Below, one piece after another: positions 14,337-38,469 of a DNA stretch of 64,000 bases (its first letter is position 1; each line of letters begins with the position of its first letter). Source of the stretch: Anoplopoma fimbria (Eukaryota; Chordata; Actinopteri; Perciformes; Anoplopomatidae); the NCBI RefSeq assembly GCF_027596085.1, contig NC_072465.1, positions 19,896,707 through 19,960,706 on the forward strand, in the 5' to 3' direction. The position numbers were made by a program, and so were the translations under genes. Below the pieces are notes generated by a model that saw only the letters and a list, made by a program, of their open reading frames with translations, searched no databases and was not told where the DNA came from.

Positions 14337-15650
14337 CCTACTGAGCCGGGTAGCTTTTCACGGCGCATAATGTGTCCTGCTGGAGAGTGTGAGCGGAGTA
14401 AACAAACGGGGATCTGACACTGTGAGACAGATTAGTGAAGTGAAAGACTAGATTACCTGCACGGATTTTTTTTGATTTTTTTTAGGTGCTTGAGGATTCA
14501 ATTGAGAACCCAACCCCCCCCCCCCACAAAGAGTAGCCAATATTATAATTAAACAATGATTGTAGGTTTTAACTACACTATCAAAGCCAGATTAGTTTAA
14601 AAAGCAGCTACAAAACAATTGCTTATAGTCCCTAAAGTACTACACTAATAAAACATAATCCTTCTAGCCTCTTTTTCATTTTTTATATATTATAAACCAA
14701 TTTAGTGCATAAATAGAGTACTTATTAAACTCTATGACATAATGAAGTGTCCTTTCTGTGCAGCTAACAACTGTTAAAACTCCAACAACCTCAAACATGT
14801 TTGTTTTTCCAACATCGCATGAGCTCAGTGTCACATTTTTAAGTAAGACCTTTTTTTCTCCCCAAAGTATCAGCTCATGTTGAAAAAACAAAATACTCCC
14901 CCCATTCGTTCCTTCACCCATCATGGCTGCTGGGGGTTTGTCTCTTAATGGGTTCTGGAAGAGAAAGCATCCTGAAGGTGGGGAGGGAGCAGAGGGCCGA
15001 AGAAAGACAGGGACAGAAGGGTCATCACGGCTCTTTGTGGAGGGATGGATAGAGGAGAGGGAGGAGAAAAGGAGGGAGGCGAGGAGGTGGATGAGGAGGG
15101 GGGCGGGGGGCAATACATTTTGCTACAGATGAGGGTCACGGAGGTGCAGAGGTGCTTTAGAGGTCCTGGGAGCTGTTTTAAAAAAAAAACTTATGGTCAT
15201 ATGTGCCAACGCAGGGTATCACATCTTCACGTTAAGTGTTTTTCATTTTAAATTTATTTCAGTTGAGTTCAAACAATCTGTTCATTTCTGACTCAGACCT
15301 GATTTGTGTAAATGTAGTAATAAATAATTGTAGCTTGTTAAATGCCACCTGAAACTTAGAGGTATAGGTTTTGCTTTTTATTCAACCTAAAAGTTCCCAC
15401 ACTGTACTTGAACTGCTGGTTGTAGCCAATCAAAGATAGAGAGTACTCACCTGTATTCTACTGCACTTTTGTTTTTTAGATTAACTTAATTACGCACCAT
15501 TTAAAGTGTTTATTCATTTGATTTCTGATGGACAATAGTTAATGTTTGTGCACAGTCTTATTTTAGTTTAATAGTTGTGCAGTGTAAAATAAGTACAAAG
15601 TGGTGGTAGTTTTAGCTTTCTACTGTCTTGTTAAAACAACTACTTCTTCC

Positions 15651-15776
<126 letters not shown>

Positions 15777-16151
15777 TAGGAGGAGCATGGAGGAAGCAGT
15801 CCCACTGGGGTTTTGTCCCTGACTGTGGTCTATGGGTTCAAAGCTTCTTGCATGGGGAGGAGAGCCCTTAAACAGCATATTAAGCAGGAGTTAATTATAT
15901 GCCAACCTAAGTGACAAAGGAAAAGAAAAGCCTCCCTCTGAATGGCAAGACAAGAAAAGAGAAAAAGTCATTATGCTGCCCACTTCTTTGCATTTGAAAA
16001 AACTCTTATTTTGGCATTTCCATTTGTAACTCTACCGAAAAGAGGAGAGATCACATTGTAGAGAGTCACAAACACTGTCTTTGCATCAGTGCCGTCCAAC
16101 TTTTTACATTAGAGTCTAACTCAAACATGTTCAAGAATGTGGTTTAAAAAT

Positions 16152-16272
<121 letters not shown>

Positions 16273-18650
16273 AAAAAAAGAAGCTATGCGTAACAATCAC
16301 TCTGACCCGAGGCAGGAGACGAGACAATGTTTCCAGGAAAAGAATCAGTTCAGGTCAATGTGCTTTAGATCCGAGATGTATGTTATTGTGTCAAATACGG
16401 AGCAAAGTTAAACATTAAACAAATACAGCAAAGATATTCAATATTAACATCCATCATTTCTTTGAAAAAACATAGCCTTTTCTGATTTATTTAAGTTTGT
16501 GCACCTCATTGCAACGACGAATGTAGTTTCAAATGAGTGAACAGGACTTTTGATGTGTTGAAGGACTACGTATTTTTGATGTAGCCTTCCTTTATATACT
16601 AATCTGCTAAATCTAAAGGGTTACTTCTTTGTACCAAGGTGTAGGCCTTTGGGTAGTAGCTGTAACTTTGGTTGTTTCTTGCACTAATATTTTCACAAAT
16701 GTGTGGATTCAACATGCAGCCATAAAAGTGTGAATTACTCAGTTATGCTATTCTTCTTTTAATCTCCTATCAGCTGATAGGAGACACCCTATTTGACCTT
16801 TTTGTGGAGATCAAGCTATTGCTTAAAATAACAAATATGGACATGCCAGACTGCAGATCAGTAGTCTGTCAGGAGTACTTCCCCTTGCTTTGGAGCGAAT
16901 GAGTCAACTTCAGCATCCCTGCCAGGCTGTAGTGGCTGCCGTGAGTCTACTGTGCCATGCCACAACACCACAATGCCAATATAGACCGAGCGCACTGGGG
17001 CCCCCGGACCAAATAGGAGCCAACGCTGTAAAAAGTAATGGTGGTGATACCATTTTAAAAATATCACATTAAAAAAGTTACTATAAAAGTTCACTAAACC
17101 TAGCAGTATAAAGTACAGCGTCAGCTTTACTTTATACTGTTATACAAAGAGATGAAAATAAAGGACAAGGTGGAAAAGACTTTTAGTTTCTATATCAGGA
17201 TATTCTTATAAAGGTGGTTTAATATTTGAGTGTATTTTTCACTCCCCATAGGTGTGTTCAAATCAGAAGGAAGTTTGCTTTTAGTTAAGGTTGTAGGTAG
17301 CAGATGTAGGTACTGTTGCTATGGTTACCGATGATTAATACAGACTATGTTTGTCACACAATTTCAAATTTGGAAAACTGCTCCACAAGACATTTAGAAA
17401 TTCATTTTTTCAGAAGCCATATTGTAATTACCTAATTTAAATAAGGTTGTAAATATTCATAATGGAGCTATTAGTTTTACTTTGTTGTGATATACCTAGT
17501 TTGAATAAGTGTACAGCAATGGTTCAAAGGATATTTCATTATCACAGGCTGATTAAAGGGATGAATGACAGAGAGGAGAAATACAAATAATTAAGTTTAT
17601 TATTTTTCTGGAAAAAAATCACTCTTTGGTTGTACTGCTCATAACTCACTTCCACACCACCATATCCTGTGATGTGAAGTCACAAATAAACATCACTTAA
17701 TTTTAGTCACAAGCCAAAGATTGGGAAACCCCTGCTGTATAGTATCATTTAAAACGTTACTCCCATATCTTTCCCACCAGCCTCTTATTTCATGTCTTCT
17801 AGATGTCATGTTGATAATATTTTATAAGCCTCGTGTAGTTGCTCTTTCTTACAGCATCCAGCGGCCCACAATGCCAGTCCCCACTGACCACAGACAGCCC
17901 GTCCAGCACTGATGTCACCAAGAGCAGCCAGTTTTAATGCTCATCCACTTACTGACTGTAGCGGCCTAGCAGATCACTGGAGCTCTTAATAGACTGCAGT
18001 AACATGCAGGTCTGATTCATAGTCATAACAAGAGGTTTTTCCAATTAGGAAAGGTTCAAAATGACAGATTATTTAGGATAAATGTCATCTGCTTGATTGG
18101 TTGGTTAGACTTTCAATCATTTTGGGGTAAAATGTTTTTGGATCACAATTATGCTGAATAGAGTTTAACTGCCTACGGGGATTATTTGTGACGTACCTAT
18201 AATCTGGTACATCTAAAGCGAGACTTTAAGATTCAAGGTTTTCTGTGTCCATAGTAGCTGTGACATTATATTATATGCTATATTATTTTCTCGCACTAAC
18301 AGTTTCACAGCATATAGTTTGACTGCTTACAGGGCTGATAGATGAAGCGGTGTGTGCAGCATTCAAGTTTTGCTGTGGGGGCTTCATTTGTTGTGAATGA
18401 AAGAGAAATAGTGTTGGTTGCTCGGGCTGTACTGCACTCTATTGGAGTAAAGACGTCACTGCATTCATCCACAGGGCAGAGAAACAACTGTCCTCCAGAG
18501 GAGCAGGCGTTTATACCCGTATCTTTACTTTAAACCTTTTAGATGTGTACAATGTGCAGATTTGGCATATCACAGCATTTGATTGTGTGTTGGATCAAAA
18601 CATCACCTTACAACAACAGGTGTGAAAAAAAAGTTTGACAAACTTTCTGC

Positions 18651-20936
18651 ATCCATCCCGCTGAACATCTTTATTCATAAACTGGTAAAATATAGCACAT
18701 TTGTATAAAAATGTAGAAAATTGTACACAAAATATAACACTTGGCTTTTGTCTATTGTAGTTAATGCTACTAGTATAGCTTTTAGTTGCTAAAGGTAATA
18801 TTCTTTTGCCAGCAAAAAAGTCAGAATGAAGGATGACAGTTATAAAAAACAAAAAAACGCACACATAGAAGGCAACATCCATAAAGTTCATTAATATAAA
18901 AAGATAATTTTATACAAAACATCTCATACATTCTAAAGATCAGCACTACCATTCAATGTTCATGCCCTTATTGCTAGTGTTAGTGTTGTGTTAAAATAGA
19001 CTATTTGTGCATCTTTATCTCAGTCATTTTAAGGTGTCTTTGGTAGGTTGTACACTTTTTCCAAAATGAAGAAATGTTCAGTCCCGCTAATGCTTAGTAA
19101 ACTTTGAAGTGACGCTGCTAGTTAATGCTGAAAAGTCTTGTGAAATGCTTCTGCAATACATTAGTGTGGCTTTAATAAGTCTAGCTGTGCTCAGATGTGT
19201 TCTTGAATGACTATTAAAAAATACTGTGATAATTCTTTATCGCTATCAAAATGAGGTTCATGTGAATAGCCATAAGAGACAGAGACCTTTCCACACAGTG
19301 CTGTAGTCAGTGCAAAGCCACAGTGTAAAATTAGTTCTCCTACAAAGATCTGCAGTCTTTCTCTGTGTTAAAACAGCTCGATAGACGCAAAAAAAAAGTA
19401 CCTCATTATACCCAGGACAATATGGATTTTACTACAGTGGCAGCGATTGAAAAAAAACTCCTGCTTCTTGATCCCCTATCCTCAATTAGTAATGCAGAAT
19501 TTTCCTTATAACTCTTCTTTGGGATTAGAGCCAAAGTGCAGCAGCACCGAACTATGAATGTACCTCAGTTTCTCAAACATAGGCAACTATTAGAGATCTG
19601 TTAATAGATACAAACCAGCCGACTCGGGTTTCATTCAGAATAGCCGCCATCCTCAGCTGGGTCATGTACGAGTCGTGGGTCAGGTTAATGGCTGAGTATA
19701 TCAGACATACTGTAATGTAGAGGGGACTGCTGCACACATATTATAATTGAGCTTTACTCTTTATCCCCTGTGAGTGTACCTTTTACAAGAGCAAGGAACT
19801 TTCTGTTTTGCAGTTATAAGCACCACTGAAAAATATAAGTACACAGCTGCTTCAGGAACACTTACAGTAAACATATGGAGTGCAAACTCTCTGTCTGGAA
19901 AGGCAATTAAAACATACATGTGACCTGAACACCAAAAGATTCAAACACCAACAAGTCCTGAGTGTCTGTGTGTAGACTGTGTGTGTGTCTGTGACTGCAT
20001 TTGTGCAGTTGTGGGAATACTGATATGCAGCTATAAAGAGTGTGTTGCTCATGATGAAGGAAGAAATCCCTAGCAATACAGATTAATATTTAGTAGCACG
20101 GAGAAATGATTTCTCAAACACTAAAAGCACATCTTAAAGGCTTCACTCAGCTCTTCAAACAACCATCTTACAAACTCCCGTCTGAACATTGGGCCTTCAG
20201 AATCCTAGCAGTCTATTACAAGACGGGGGATGATTAATCCACTGTGTCATTGTCATGTACACAACATATATAAATGTATATAAAACTTATTTACATGCAT
20301 CCTTCTCTGCTCCACCGTTGCCACAGCACCATGTGACTGGAATGCCTGTTTGGAAAAAGTTCAGTGTCAGTTTCTTATCAGGCATATAGCTCTGTGTCTT
20401 ACAGAAAGCCACAGAAAAATACCAAGTACCAAGGCAGCGAAGGAACAATACGGCGAGGGAGGTCGATCAGGCACCTTTGGTTTTAAGGTTTCGGGTGGGG
20501 GTTCTTACAATTTCAAAACCTGTGATGGGATCACATCAATAGCTTTGTCTCAACTTGCAACCAAAATGCATTACAAGATATCATTATTCCTGGTATCCAG
20601 TAGCAACAGACCCCTTATGAGTTCAGGATCCCGGCTCAAATAAGGGCTAATGTGATGGATTTACCTAAAAAGGCTTATGGGGATGTAACAGCCCAGAATA
20701 CTTATCCATTACATGAAATGATCCATGCAAAAGTTTGTCTGTCTTACCAGAACTGAACATTCTTGCAATGTCCCGTAAGCAACAGCATTTGAGTGTTTTA
20801 AACCCCATGCCGGTTACCCCTGAATACTGGGTTTCATACATTTCCATGTGGGATCTCAATTAAAACATTAAGAACTGGCCAAGGCCTCTCTACTTGATTG
20901 TTAATCTGGGGAAAAAATGCCCCAAAGTCTTTTCTT
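18651..20936 (-). other. gli1: gli1 3' untranslated region (inferred extent)
   Basis: This AT-rich stretch follows the gli1 stop codon on the minus strand, with no splice signals needed and no other gene visible. Its end is placed just after an AATAAA hexamer at 18675-18670. That hexamer is followed on the minus strand by a T-run and a GT-rich stretch (about 18640-18600), as expected downstream of a cleavage site. A 2.3 kb 3' UTR is plausible for a vertebrate transcription factor. Other polyadenylation sites may be used. Confidence 0.5.
18670..18675 (-). terminator. gli1: Candidate gli1 polyadenylation signal AATAAA
   Basis: The minus strand reads AATAAA (plus strand tttatt). About 25-70 bases further on there is a run of eight T and then TGTTGTTGT-like sequence, a typical downstream element. 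It is the best-placed canonical hexamer seen between the gli1 stop and the ZEB-like exon. Confidence 0.5.
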
Positions 20937-31862
<10,926 letters not shown>

Positions 31863-31902
31863 TGGAGCTCCAGAGACCTACTGCTCCCCGTACAGCCTGG
31901 AC
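31863..31902 (-). other. gli1: gli1 5' UTR portion of the first coding exon
   Basis: On the minus strand a pyrimidine/GT-rich tract ending TGTGTGTCAG (AG at 31904-31903) makes a good acceptor 40 nt before the start codon. This implies at least one upstream non-coding exon. The 40 nt contain a TAG in frame with the gli1 ATG. Confidence 0.6.
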
Positions 31903-32946
31903 CTGACACACAAAGTAAAGGACACGGTTAGGGTGAGATGAGGAAACCCAAACAAACCCCACCAAACTAAACTAAACTTCTCTGCAAAGAAAAGGCAAAC
32001 GGACAAAAACAATTGTGGTTGGGTGGAGAGAGAAAAAAGATGATGTAGGTTGTTAATAACAGACCAAACCAAACAGTTCAAGGGCAAAACAAGCTCCCTG
32101 TGAAAAGTTTGAGTCATACTTTTTCTAAACAAAGCCAGAACAAAGTACTAAATTCATTACTCAAGTAAAAGTAAAAATGTAAAAACCACAGTAGGAATAA
32201 AGTTTAACACGTAGGAAAAATACGTCCTGCAGTCTTGCATTTAAATATAACCTGCAGAAATTAAAATACAGGTTAGAAGTCGCATTTAGTTACGAATAAA
32301 AACCAACAGCACTCATAGTGAGCAATGTTAATGGTGACGCTATACCTGCTTCAATCCACCAGATTTCATTGGATTAGTTTATGTTTGGAATATTAAATAT
32401 CAACTGCAAAATTTTATATAACTGTAGTTTATCATTTATAAATGAAAGCTAAACCACTGCTCATAGACATAAGTTCTCATACAATGTGTAATATTATGAG
32501 ATACTGTTTGCAGGTGCACTGGAGGAAAACCCCATGACAGGTATGTTAACAGTTAAGGTGAATAAAGGTCAGCTACAAGGTGGGTTAAGTGTTAAATTAT
32601 GTCTGAGAATTGAGTTTCCTTTGAGAGAAAACAATGCTAGAGTTCCCCTATTGCAGTCACACATTATTAGAAATATAAGCATCTAAAGCCCCATTCAGAT
32701 AATGAAACATCCCTAAGTTAATATGATCTCATAAAATGAACATTAGTGTCCCCTTAATAGCAACATTAAATGGTCTAAACTCTTCAAATTGGTCTTTAAA
32801 AGCAGGTCATCTGATGTGCCCTGACACACTCCCACAGATTAGACAAAACCCTGTGACACAAATAGTGGGCTTGGCTGTATTCTCTCTTCTCCAAACAAAG
32901 TTGTGCACCTCAAACACTGCTGACTGACACTAAAAACCCGCCGCAC

Positions 32947-32985
32947 CTTCCCATCCTGGAAAGTAGCGATCACCGCGGAGAAAAC
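32947..32985 (-). other. gli1: Candidate non-coding 5' exon of gli1 (39 bp)
   Basis: On the minus strand a strong acceptor (CTTCTTCTGCAG) and a donor (GGGAAG|GTGCGG) bound 39 bp with a CCGCGG core that stands out from its AT-rich surroundings, about 1 kb upstream of the first coding exon. Spliced to the exon at 31902, it would create an ATG opening a 10-codon upstream ORF. That ORF stops at the TAG preceding the gli1 start. Inference from splice signals only. Confidence 0.3.
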
Positions 32986-33751
32986 CTGCAGAAGAAGAAA
33001 ATCTGGGTTCTGCCTCAAAGCTTAAAAAAACAAATAGTTGCGGGATGGTAGGAACATAAACGGAGAGAAATGACAGTAGAACAAAGCGATCTTTTGTATG
33101 AAACTCATATTGAGATGGTATCTTTCAGCAGGAGTGCACGTGTAAGGTAATTCTAGCTGAGAGATCCTGGAAACAAGCACCTGCTTATTACATCCAACCA
33201 CATCAGTGCAGGTACTAATAGTCAGGACTGTGGGCTCTTACATGCTTACACAGGTGATTAGGACAAAATAAGTACTGTACACGTTGATGTCACAGCTACC
33301 ACAATTTGTTATCTTGAACACGCTAGAATTAATGTGTCTAGTTTTTGTTTTAGATGATTTGTAGCAATACTTTTAAAAAAATGCAAAAGTAAATGTTTAC
33401 AACAAAATATTCCATTGCTGCTGTTCATGTGACAAGTGCTTAAACCCAAACTGGGAAAGCTCCTGTCTCCAAGGCAGATGAAAGCTCTGTTGCCAGGCCT
33501 GTTATGTAGTAGCACAAGTGTTAAAAGGGCAGTAGGGACCTATTTAAGCCCACAAGCCACCAGGGGGATTTGATACGCAAAGTTAGCGAGTGGCTAAATG
33601 ATGTGGGCGGTCCGGGAGCTAATTGCATATATTCAGCGCCTGCTTCGGATGTGTGTATGATAATTCGCCGGAAGCGCTAAATAGAGATCTCGCCGAGCAC
33701 CTCAGCTGTCCAGAACTCATAAATACCGAGAAGGGGTCGCCAGACAGCCTG

Positions 33752-33752
<1 letters not shown>

Positions 33753-33841
<89 letters not shown>
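33753..33841 (+). repeat. CA microsatellite, about 44 units (left arm of a CA/TG inverted pair)
   Basis: A perfect CA run, followed 73 bp later by a TG array of nearly the same length. Confidence 0.95.
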
Positions 33842-33843
<2 letters not shown>

Positions 33844-33911
33844 GTCAGTCCCGCCAGGGGGTAGCATAATAATCCAGTGGCCACCAAGTCTGCAGAGAAT
33901 GTGTGTGTGAA

Positions 33912-33913
<2 letters not shown>

Positions 33914-33990
<77 letters not shown>
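33914..33990 (+). repeat. GT microsatellite, about 38 units (right arm of a CA/TG inverted pair)
   Basis: A perfect GT run after gtgtgtgtgaatgc. It is complementary in orientation to the CA array at 33753-33841. Confidence 0.95.
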
Positions 33991-33992
<2 letters not shown>

Positions 33993-35733
33993 GTGTGTGA
34001 GGTGTGAGAGTGTTTGACATGATAAATGGTGGTGGATCTCAGAGTAAGAGTGAATAATGTATGAGACCACCTGCGCATGAGCAAGCTGGAAATTTTTTGA
34101 AAAGTATGTTTGCCAGTGTTTCTCCAGGGAGCGAGGCAGCAAACGAGTGTGTGAGTGTTACTGCTGTATATGCTCCATGTACACACACACACACTCAGCT
34201 GTGTGTTGAGTCATTAATCTGCGTGGTACATAGTGTGCTCTTATTCAGTTAATTACTGTAAAGCAAGCGCCAACAGAATTCATGTTTGTCAAGTCTGAGC
34301 ATCCCTGTCTTCTAAAAATGAAGTTATGTACGAAATATGTGCAGTTAATGCATCGAGATTAAGTATTTTGTCAATTTAGTTAAGAAATGTTTCACATTGA
34401 CGTATCTGCCAAGTTACAAAAAGTTGATATTGAAAATGTTTGTAAAACTTAAAATAACAAACCCTGTGTATACATTTGTTAACATGTCCATATATTCAAA
34501 GATAATTTATTGAGAAAAACATTTAGCATTTTTTTTAAATTTGCATCAGGAAGAATGTACCTAGGCTTATGTACTGTATGTGTACATGTATGTCTTTCTG
34601 TATCTATTTCTATACAGCGTCTAAGCACATATAGATGGGTGATTACATATATATGCACGGTGCTGATACAGGTGTCCTGGCATTGTGCTATTTTAGGTCA
34701 ATATCTTGTGAGAAACTCTCAGGGAGTTGGCTCCCTGGTGTAATTTTGTGGCTCTGGGTTTTAGAGGGATGGGGCAGAAACATATTAAAAACCCCTAAGG
34801 CCATAAATCAAATGGCTAACCAAACAAGTCTGCTCCGCTGCGGCACAAGGAGCGGAGGATGAGGACAGGAAGTCGAGCCACTTTCTACACCCAAAACCAG
34901 TTCAAACATTCCAGCTTCACACGCCTGCAACATCACCACCCGTACAAGTGAGCCACACCTAAAACAAGACATCCCTAACCTCACACAACCACTTTGTCCT
35001 CAACATCATCAACCGTACAAGGGAATGATGGAATGATGGAACAAGTGCTAAAAACATGCTATTAATTTAGCATTAGTATGTGGCAAACAATAATACTAAT
35101 GAGAAGAGTTGCATGCTTTGTAGAAATTAAGTTAAAATATGTTTTAAATAATTGCATTAATTATTTATTCTAAAATATTCTGACAGAAGCCAACAAGATC
35201 ACAGACCCCTCGAATTTGTTGATTAGACGTGAACCGACTGATCTAATAATCAACTAATTGTTGCAAGCCTCTGACATCGTTATTTTCCGTATTACACTTG
35301 AAAACTTCAACAACCAATGTTTTAAAGCATGGCTCCGAGGCACTTAAACATTTTTACAGAGAGACAAACTCATGGATATCTTTTTTTTTAAGTCCTTGCT
35401 TGAAGTTGGATAGTATCCTTGATGGATATTAGCTGAGATTACCTCAATTACTGGATATTTTTAAACGAGCCCAATGAGGCCTGACTGTGGTCTAGCCTAA
35501 TAAATTTCCATTCCAGCTTACCTACTTACTCACCAACCAACACATTGTACCACCACTAAATAAAATATGGCTTTGTATCCTTAGTGGTCTATTACTCATT
35601 CACCGTCAGAAACCCAACGCTGTAAAGCTGATACTAACTACAGCTGCAGATCTTACATACTCTTTGTCGTATAAATCAAAAGTTGGATTCAAGAAATAAA
35701 CCCTGACTCAGTTCAACACACAGCTGTTTTATT

Positions 35734-35909
35734 GCAGCCTTACTGGGTCTGGTATGACCTGTAGCTTTAAGTGGCTAATATTAGCTTATGTTTGCAAACT
35801 TTATTTACACTATATTTTGCAGTACTGTTGCAGGACAATATAAATGCCAAAAGTTAGCTCACATTAGCCACCAGAAGCTACTGGTCATACCAGACCAAAT
35901 AAGGCTGGA
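35734..35909. repeat. Imperfect inverted repeat (foldback element, arms about 55 bp)
   Basis: The left arm (35734-35788) with ggtctggtatgacctgtagc and gtggctaatattagct is mirrored by the right arm (35853-35909), which has agctcacattagccac and gctactggtcataccagacc. The loop is about 64 bp. The structure is that of a small foldback or miniature inverted-repeat element. Confidence 0.65.
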
Positions 35910-35966
35910 GAAATGTGTCATTTACTCTTTTAAAAGTTAGATAGTCTCACTTTAAGTTGTATTTCA

Positions 35967-36014
35967 TTTGTGGATTTGTGGATTTGTGGATTTGTGGATT
36001 TGTGGATTTGTGGA
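35967..36014 (+). repeat. 8-bp minisatellite, unit tttgtgga, about six copies
   Basis: Near-perfect tandem copies of tttgtgga. The array begins 58 bp after the foldback element. Confidence 0.9.
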
Positions 36015-36745
36015 TAGTGGACAGGAACATGGCTCATCGAGCTTGTTCATGCTTCCTGATGACATTAATGTTATCTTAACTATTACTCATCAAATCAACA
36101 CCTTAAGTTTCACAGACGAAGTAGCCATCTTGTTGCAGGGCTTTCGACTACATTAGGGTGACTCTTGGTACTTATTTGTTCCACAGACTTCAGTTCTCAG
36201 GTGATAGTTTGTGTTTGTGGTAAACAAAGAGAAACATTGTTTAGTCTTGCACGGTTTGGTCATTTGTGACATTCCCATAAAGCTTCATTCCTCCTCCCTC
36301 TGAGGAAGTCTCCAGGTGGACAGACATTTCCACAGGTCACTGGTCGTGTCAGACAAAAGGCCTGATCCAGGGCCGCTCCACTCGGCTGCTACACTTCTTT
36401 ACTCTCGGGTGTAACACTAAACTGGGGCTCACACATAACCCCCCCCCCCCCCACAATGAAGAAAGAGGCATTTAATGACAGCCCCTCTCCTCTTAACCTC
36501 ATTTCTCCTCTCTTCTCAGATGGGAATGTGAGTATACAGTGTGTGTTTGCTGGATAAACTCTTACTTAGACAACACAAAACAGCCTCAATCAAACTCTGC
36601 ACACATCTTTGGAGCATGTCCTGCAGTGTAAACACCCATCTGAAACTATTTTGTCCCTGTCTTTCTCCCCCACCCTCTCCCTCGGTCCCTACTTCCCTCC
36701 TCTCATTCTGCCTTTCCCATTGCTCTCTATCTCTGGCTATCTCCA

Positions 36746-36771
36746 GCTCTCTCTCTCTCTCTCTCTCTCTC
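36746..36771 (+). repeat. CT microsatellite in a polypyrimidine tract
   Basis: About 12 CT units in the pyrimidine-rich stretch 36650-36860. Confidence 0.9.
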
Positions 36772-37004
36772 CCTCTTCTCCCCCGCTGCCTCCACCCTCT
36801 CCCTCATTCCCTCTCTCCCAGCTCATTCCTGCTCTTGCGACCTCTCCCTTCGCCCCTCCCCCTCCTGGCGGAGCTGCAGTCGAGGTGGGTGTTCTCTGGC
36901 TGTTATGACTTGAGAGACGATAATGGCAGCTATAATGTAGCCAGCCGTTCCTGATGTGGCTGGGCTTGTGGGGGATTCTGTTGTGTTAGGGCTGGAGACT
37001 GAGC

Positions 37005-37042
37005 GGGGGGGGGGGGGGAGGGGAGGGGGGCGGAGGGAGGGG
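37005..37042 (+). repeat. G-rich tract, quadruplex-prone
   Basis: A run of fourteen G followed by further G-runs of three to six separated by A or C. Confidence 0.85.
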
Positions 37043-37220
37043 AGTGAGGAAGGCGGGACTCGGGCCGTCAGCCAACCACAGTTCAGATTCTACCTCATTT
37101 TCTTTTTCATTTTTTTTTCTCTTTTCTTTCTCTCTCTCCTCACCCACCATCCTTTTCTAGCCCCGTTGTTTTTCTTTCGGTGGTAAACTTTGTTTTTAAA
37201 TTCTGGCTTTGTTTTTGTAA

Positions 37221-37248
37221 CCCCCACCCCCCACCCCCCACCCAACCC
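37221..37248 (-). repeat. C-rich tract, quadruplex-prone on the minus strand
   Basis: C-runs of 5, 6, 6, 3 and 3 separated by a or aa. The minus strand fits the G3+ N1-2 quadruplex pattern. Confidence 0.85.
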
Positions 37249-38469
37249 AGCACTGACTCTCCTCCTTGCCTGCTTTTCTCCCCCACACACCCTCCCTTGT
37301 GTTTTTTACCCCTTTTACCCAGACTTTGTGAATTCCTCACAGCTGCTGTAATTTGATGGGGGCTAATGGTGTGACCACTGAAAGGCCACAGGGCTGGAGA
37401 CATCACTGTAATGTACAATAAGCCCCATTCAGTGACCTGCTGCAGGGAAGATTAATGTCATATCTACTTGAACAGCTACTTTGAGTTTGGTTTAAACAGC
37501 TTTAATTGTTCTTATTCAAGACGGACAATTTCAAAAGATGCCGAACAAAGATCACAGCGAGCAGGAAAATAAGCGTTATTTACCTAGCAGGCCAATAATT
37601 CGATATACATCTCCATTGTTGTGATGATGTAATACAAATGTGTGCTCCCCAAATTCCAAGCAAATATCTTACAGTACCTTTGATACTTTTTACTTTGTCT
37701 ACCTTTGAAAGTGTTTATGGATCGTTTTTGTGATTCATCTTTCTGGTTGTTAAGTTATTATTTTCTAATATATCTTAATGTCGGCCAGTCAGACGGTCTG
37801 ACTCCGTCATAAGCTGTTGCATTTTCCGTAAGTCTTTTGCTGACAGTTTACAGTAATGAAATATTTTCTTTAACAAATTGTAAATAAAACGACTAGTAGT
37901 AATGACATTTTTTATTGAACAAACTGCAAAATGCAAAGCAAAACTATGAAAGCAAAGGCCATTGCATGGGAAATAATTGCTTATTTTTGAATTTTGGGAA
38001 AATATGTCATTTTTGCCGTTATTTTTTATATAACAATATTATTAAAAACTGTTAATATAGAGATATCAATACTATACATATCACTTAGCCCTATATAGTA
38101 TATAAAGTATTGCATAAAGTATCAAATAGGAGATAAATAAAGTAAATGTTTTCAATAAATTGGCAAACATTTTGTCTACCATTGACCATAGTTAATGACC
38201 TGAAATGAGCGACTGCCCTCACATGAAGAAAAACACTACGAATGATCTTGGGTTCAAAAGGGGAAGAATACAAACTTTGGCAGCTATGTTGAGAAAGAAG
38301 AATCCCTGAAGCCCTAAACTAATGTTTACCATACTATCACTGTGGTTTAATACAGTCAACACCGTAGCCCAGGTCTCAACCCCACCGATTCACACCTCAC
38401 GTAACTCTGTACTGTAAACTGTGGGCTGAGGGAGCCGCCGTGCTGATGTCTCACTGCTGGGGTTCTCAC

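Noticed and set aside
16858..17094. 78-codon minus-strand ORF between ZEB and gli1
   Set aside because: No family match, irregular composition and no splice or promoter context.
36507..36536. Apparent 8-bp microexon between TTCTCAG and GTGAGTATA
   Set aside because: Both splice signals are good, but 8 bp in an isolated place with no partner exon is most likely chance.
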